Shown here in pieces: positions 63,937-64,000 of a DNA stretch of 64,000 nt (position 1 is its first letter; the number at the start of each line of letters is the position of its first letter). Both the position numbers and the translations under genes were made by a program. The notes under the pieces are model-generated. The model was not told where the DNA came from. It made no database searches and saw only the letters and a program-made list of their open reading frames with translations. The DNA is from Alkalibacterium kapii (GTDB lineage: Bacteria; Bacillota; Bacilli; Lactobacillales; Carnobacteriaceae_A): contig NZ_BJUY01000007.1 in NCBI RefSeq assembly GCF_007988865.1, forward strand, positions 18,353 through 82,352, given 5' to 3'.

Positions 63937-64000
63937 ATAATCTCCTTTTCTATTGGTCAAAGTAAATACATATTAATTACTTTTTAAAATGTTTAAAGAG

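Noticed and set aside
1..64000. tRNA, rRNA or insertion-sequence transposase genes
   Set aside because: None was seen on either strand; no transposase-like protein among the open frames.

Overview
The window comes from a low-GC Gram-positive bacterium (Bacillota, order Lactobacillales). Evidence is the order rnc-smc-(HAD)-ftsY-ylxM-ffh and rpsP-khpA-rimM-trmD-rplS, strong AGGAGG ribosome binding sites, many TTG/GTG starts, a water-forming NADH oxidase and a thiamine-salvage operon with an ECF-type ThiW. A Carnobacteriaceae-like lineage (Alkalibacterium/Marinilactibacillus type) is my inference. Most genes lie on the minus strand.

Layout. 1-9.6 kb: a cut-off phospholipase D-family gene, a nucleoside hydrolase, a patatin flanked by two DUF3784 paralogues, a half-size UvrA-like ATPase, a lipoprotein, two membrane-protein genes and an EF-hand-like gene broken by a nonsense codon. 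9.7-16.5 kb: an M16C peptidase, then thiW-thiM-thiD-thiE under a TPP riboswitch with its own terminator, preceded by an eight-unit tandem array with an exact 52-bp period. 16.5-24.7 kb: a TPR/HhH protein, SatD-DUF3307, an SDR, OsmC, and the rplS-trmD-rimM-khpA-rpsP operon. 24.7-36.7 kb: NADH oxidase, then ffh-ylxM-ftsY-HAD-smc-rnc. 36.7-47.8 kb: SixA, DUF427, a membrane esterase, SOUL, a second tandem array (51-bp period), a DnaD-like protein, CstA with LytSR, and a SEC-C protein.

48-64 kb is a defence island, all on the minus strand: an Mrr-type endonuclease, small membrane proteins, a YefM-YoeB toxin-antitoxin pair, a BREX operon brxA-brxB-brxC-pglX-pglZ plus a 62-codon ORF, and mazEF whose toxin gene carries an in-frame TGA. 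No brxL is present in the window. A perfect 23-bp inverted repeat overlaps the probable brxA promoter and looks like an operator. Decayed genes (mazF, a frameshifted remnant at 60.7-61.1 kb, a gene with a possibly lost start at 61.5-61.9 kb) cluster around the BREX genes.

How parts work together: ThiW/ThiM/ThiD/ThiE form a salvage route to thiamine phosphate from thiazole and HMP, switched off by TPP. LytSR-CstA looks like a pyruvate-sensing and uptake unit. Ffh, FtsY and YlxM form the SRP pathway. The BREX proteins should methylate host DNA and block phage. The least explained features are the two families of 51/52-bp tandem arrays between genes and the brxL-less BREX locus with its operator and small ORF.
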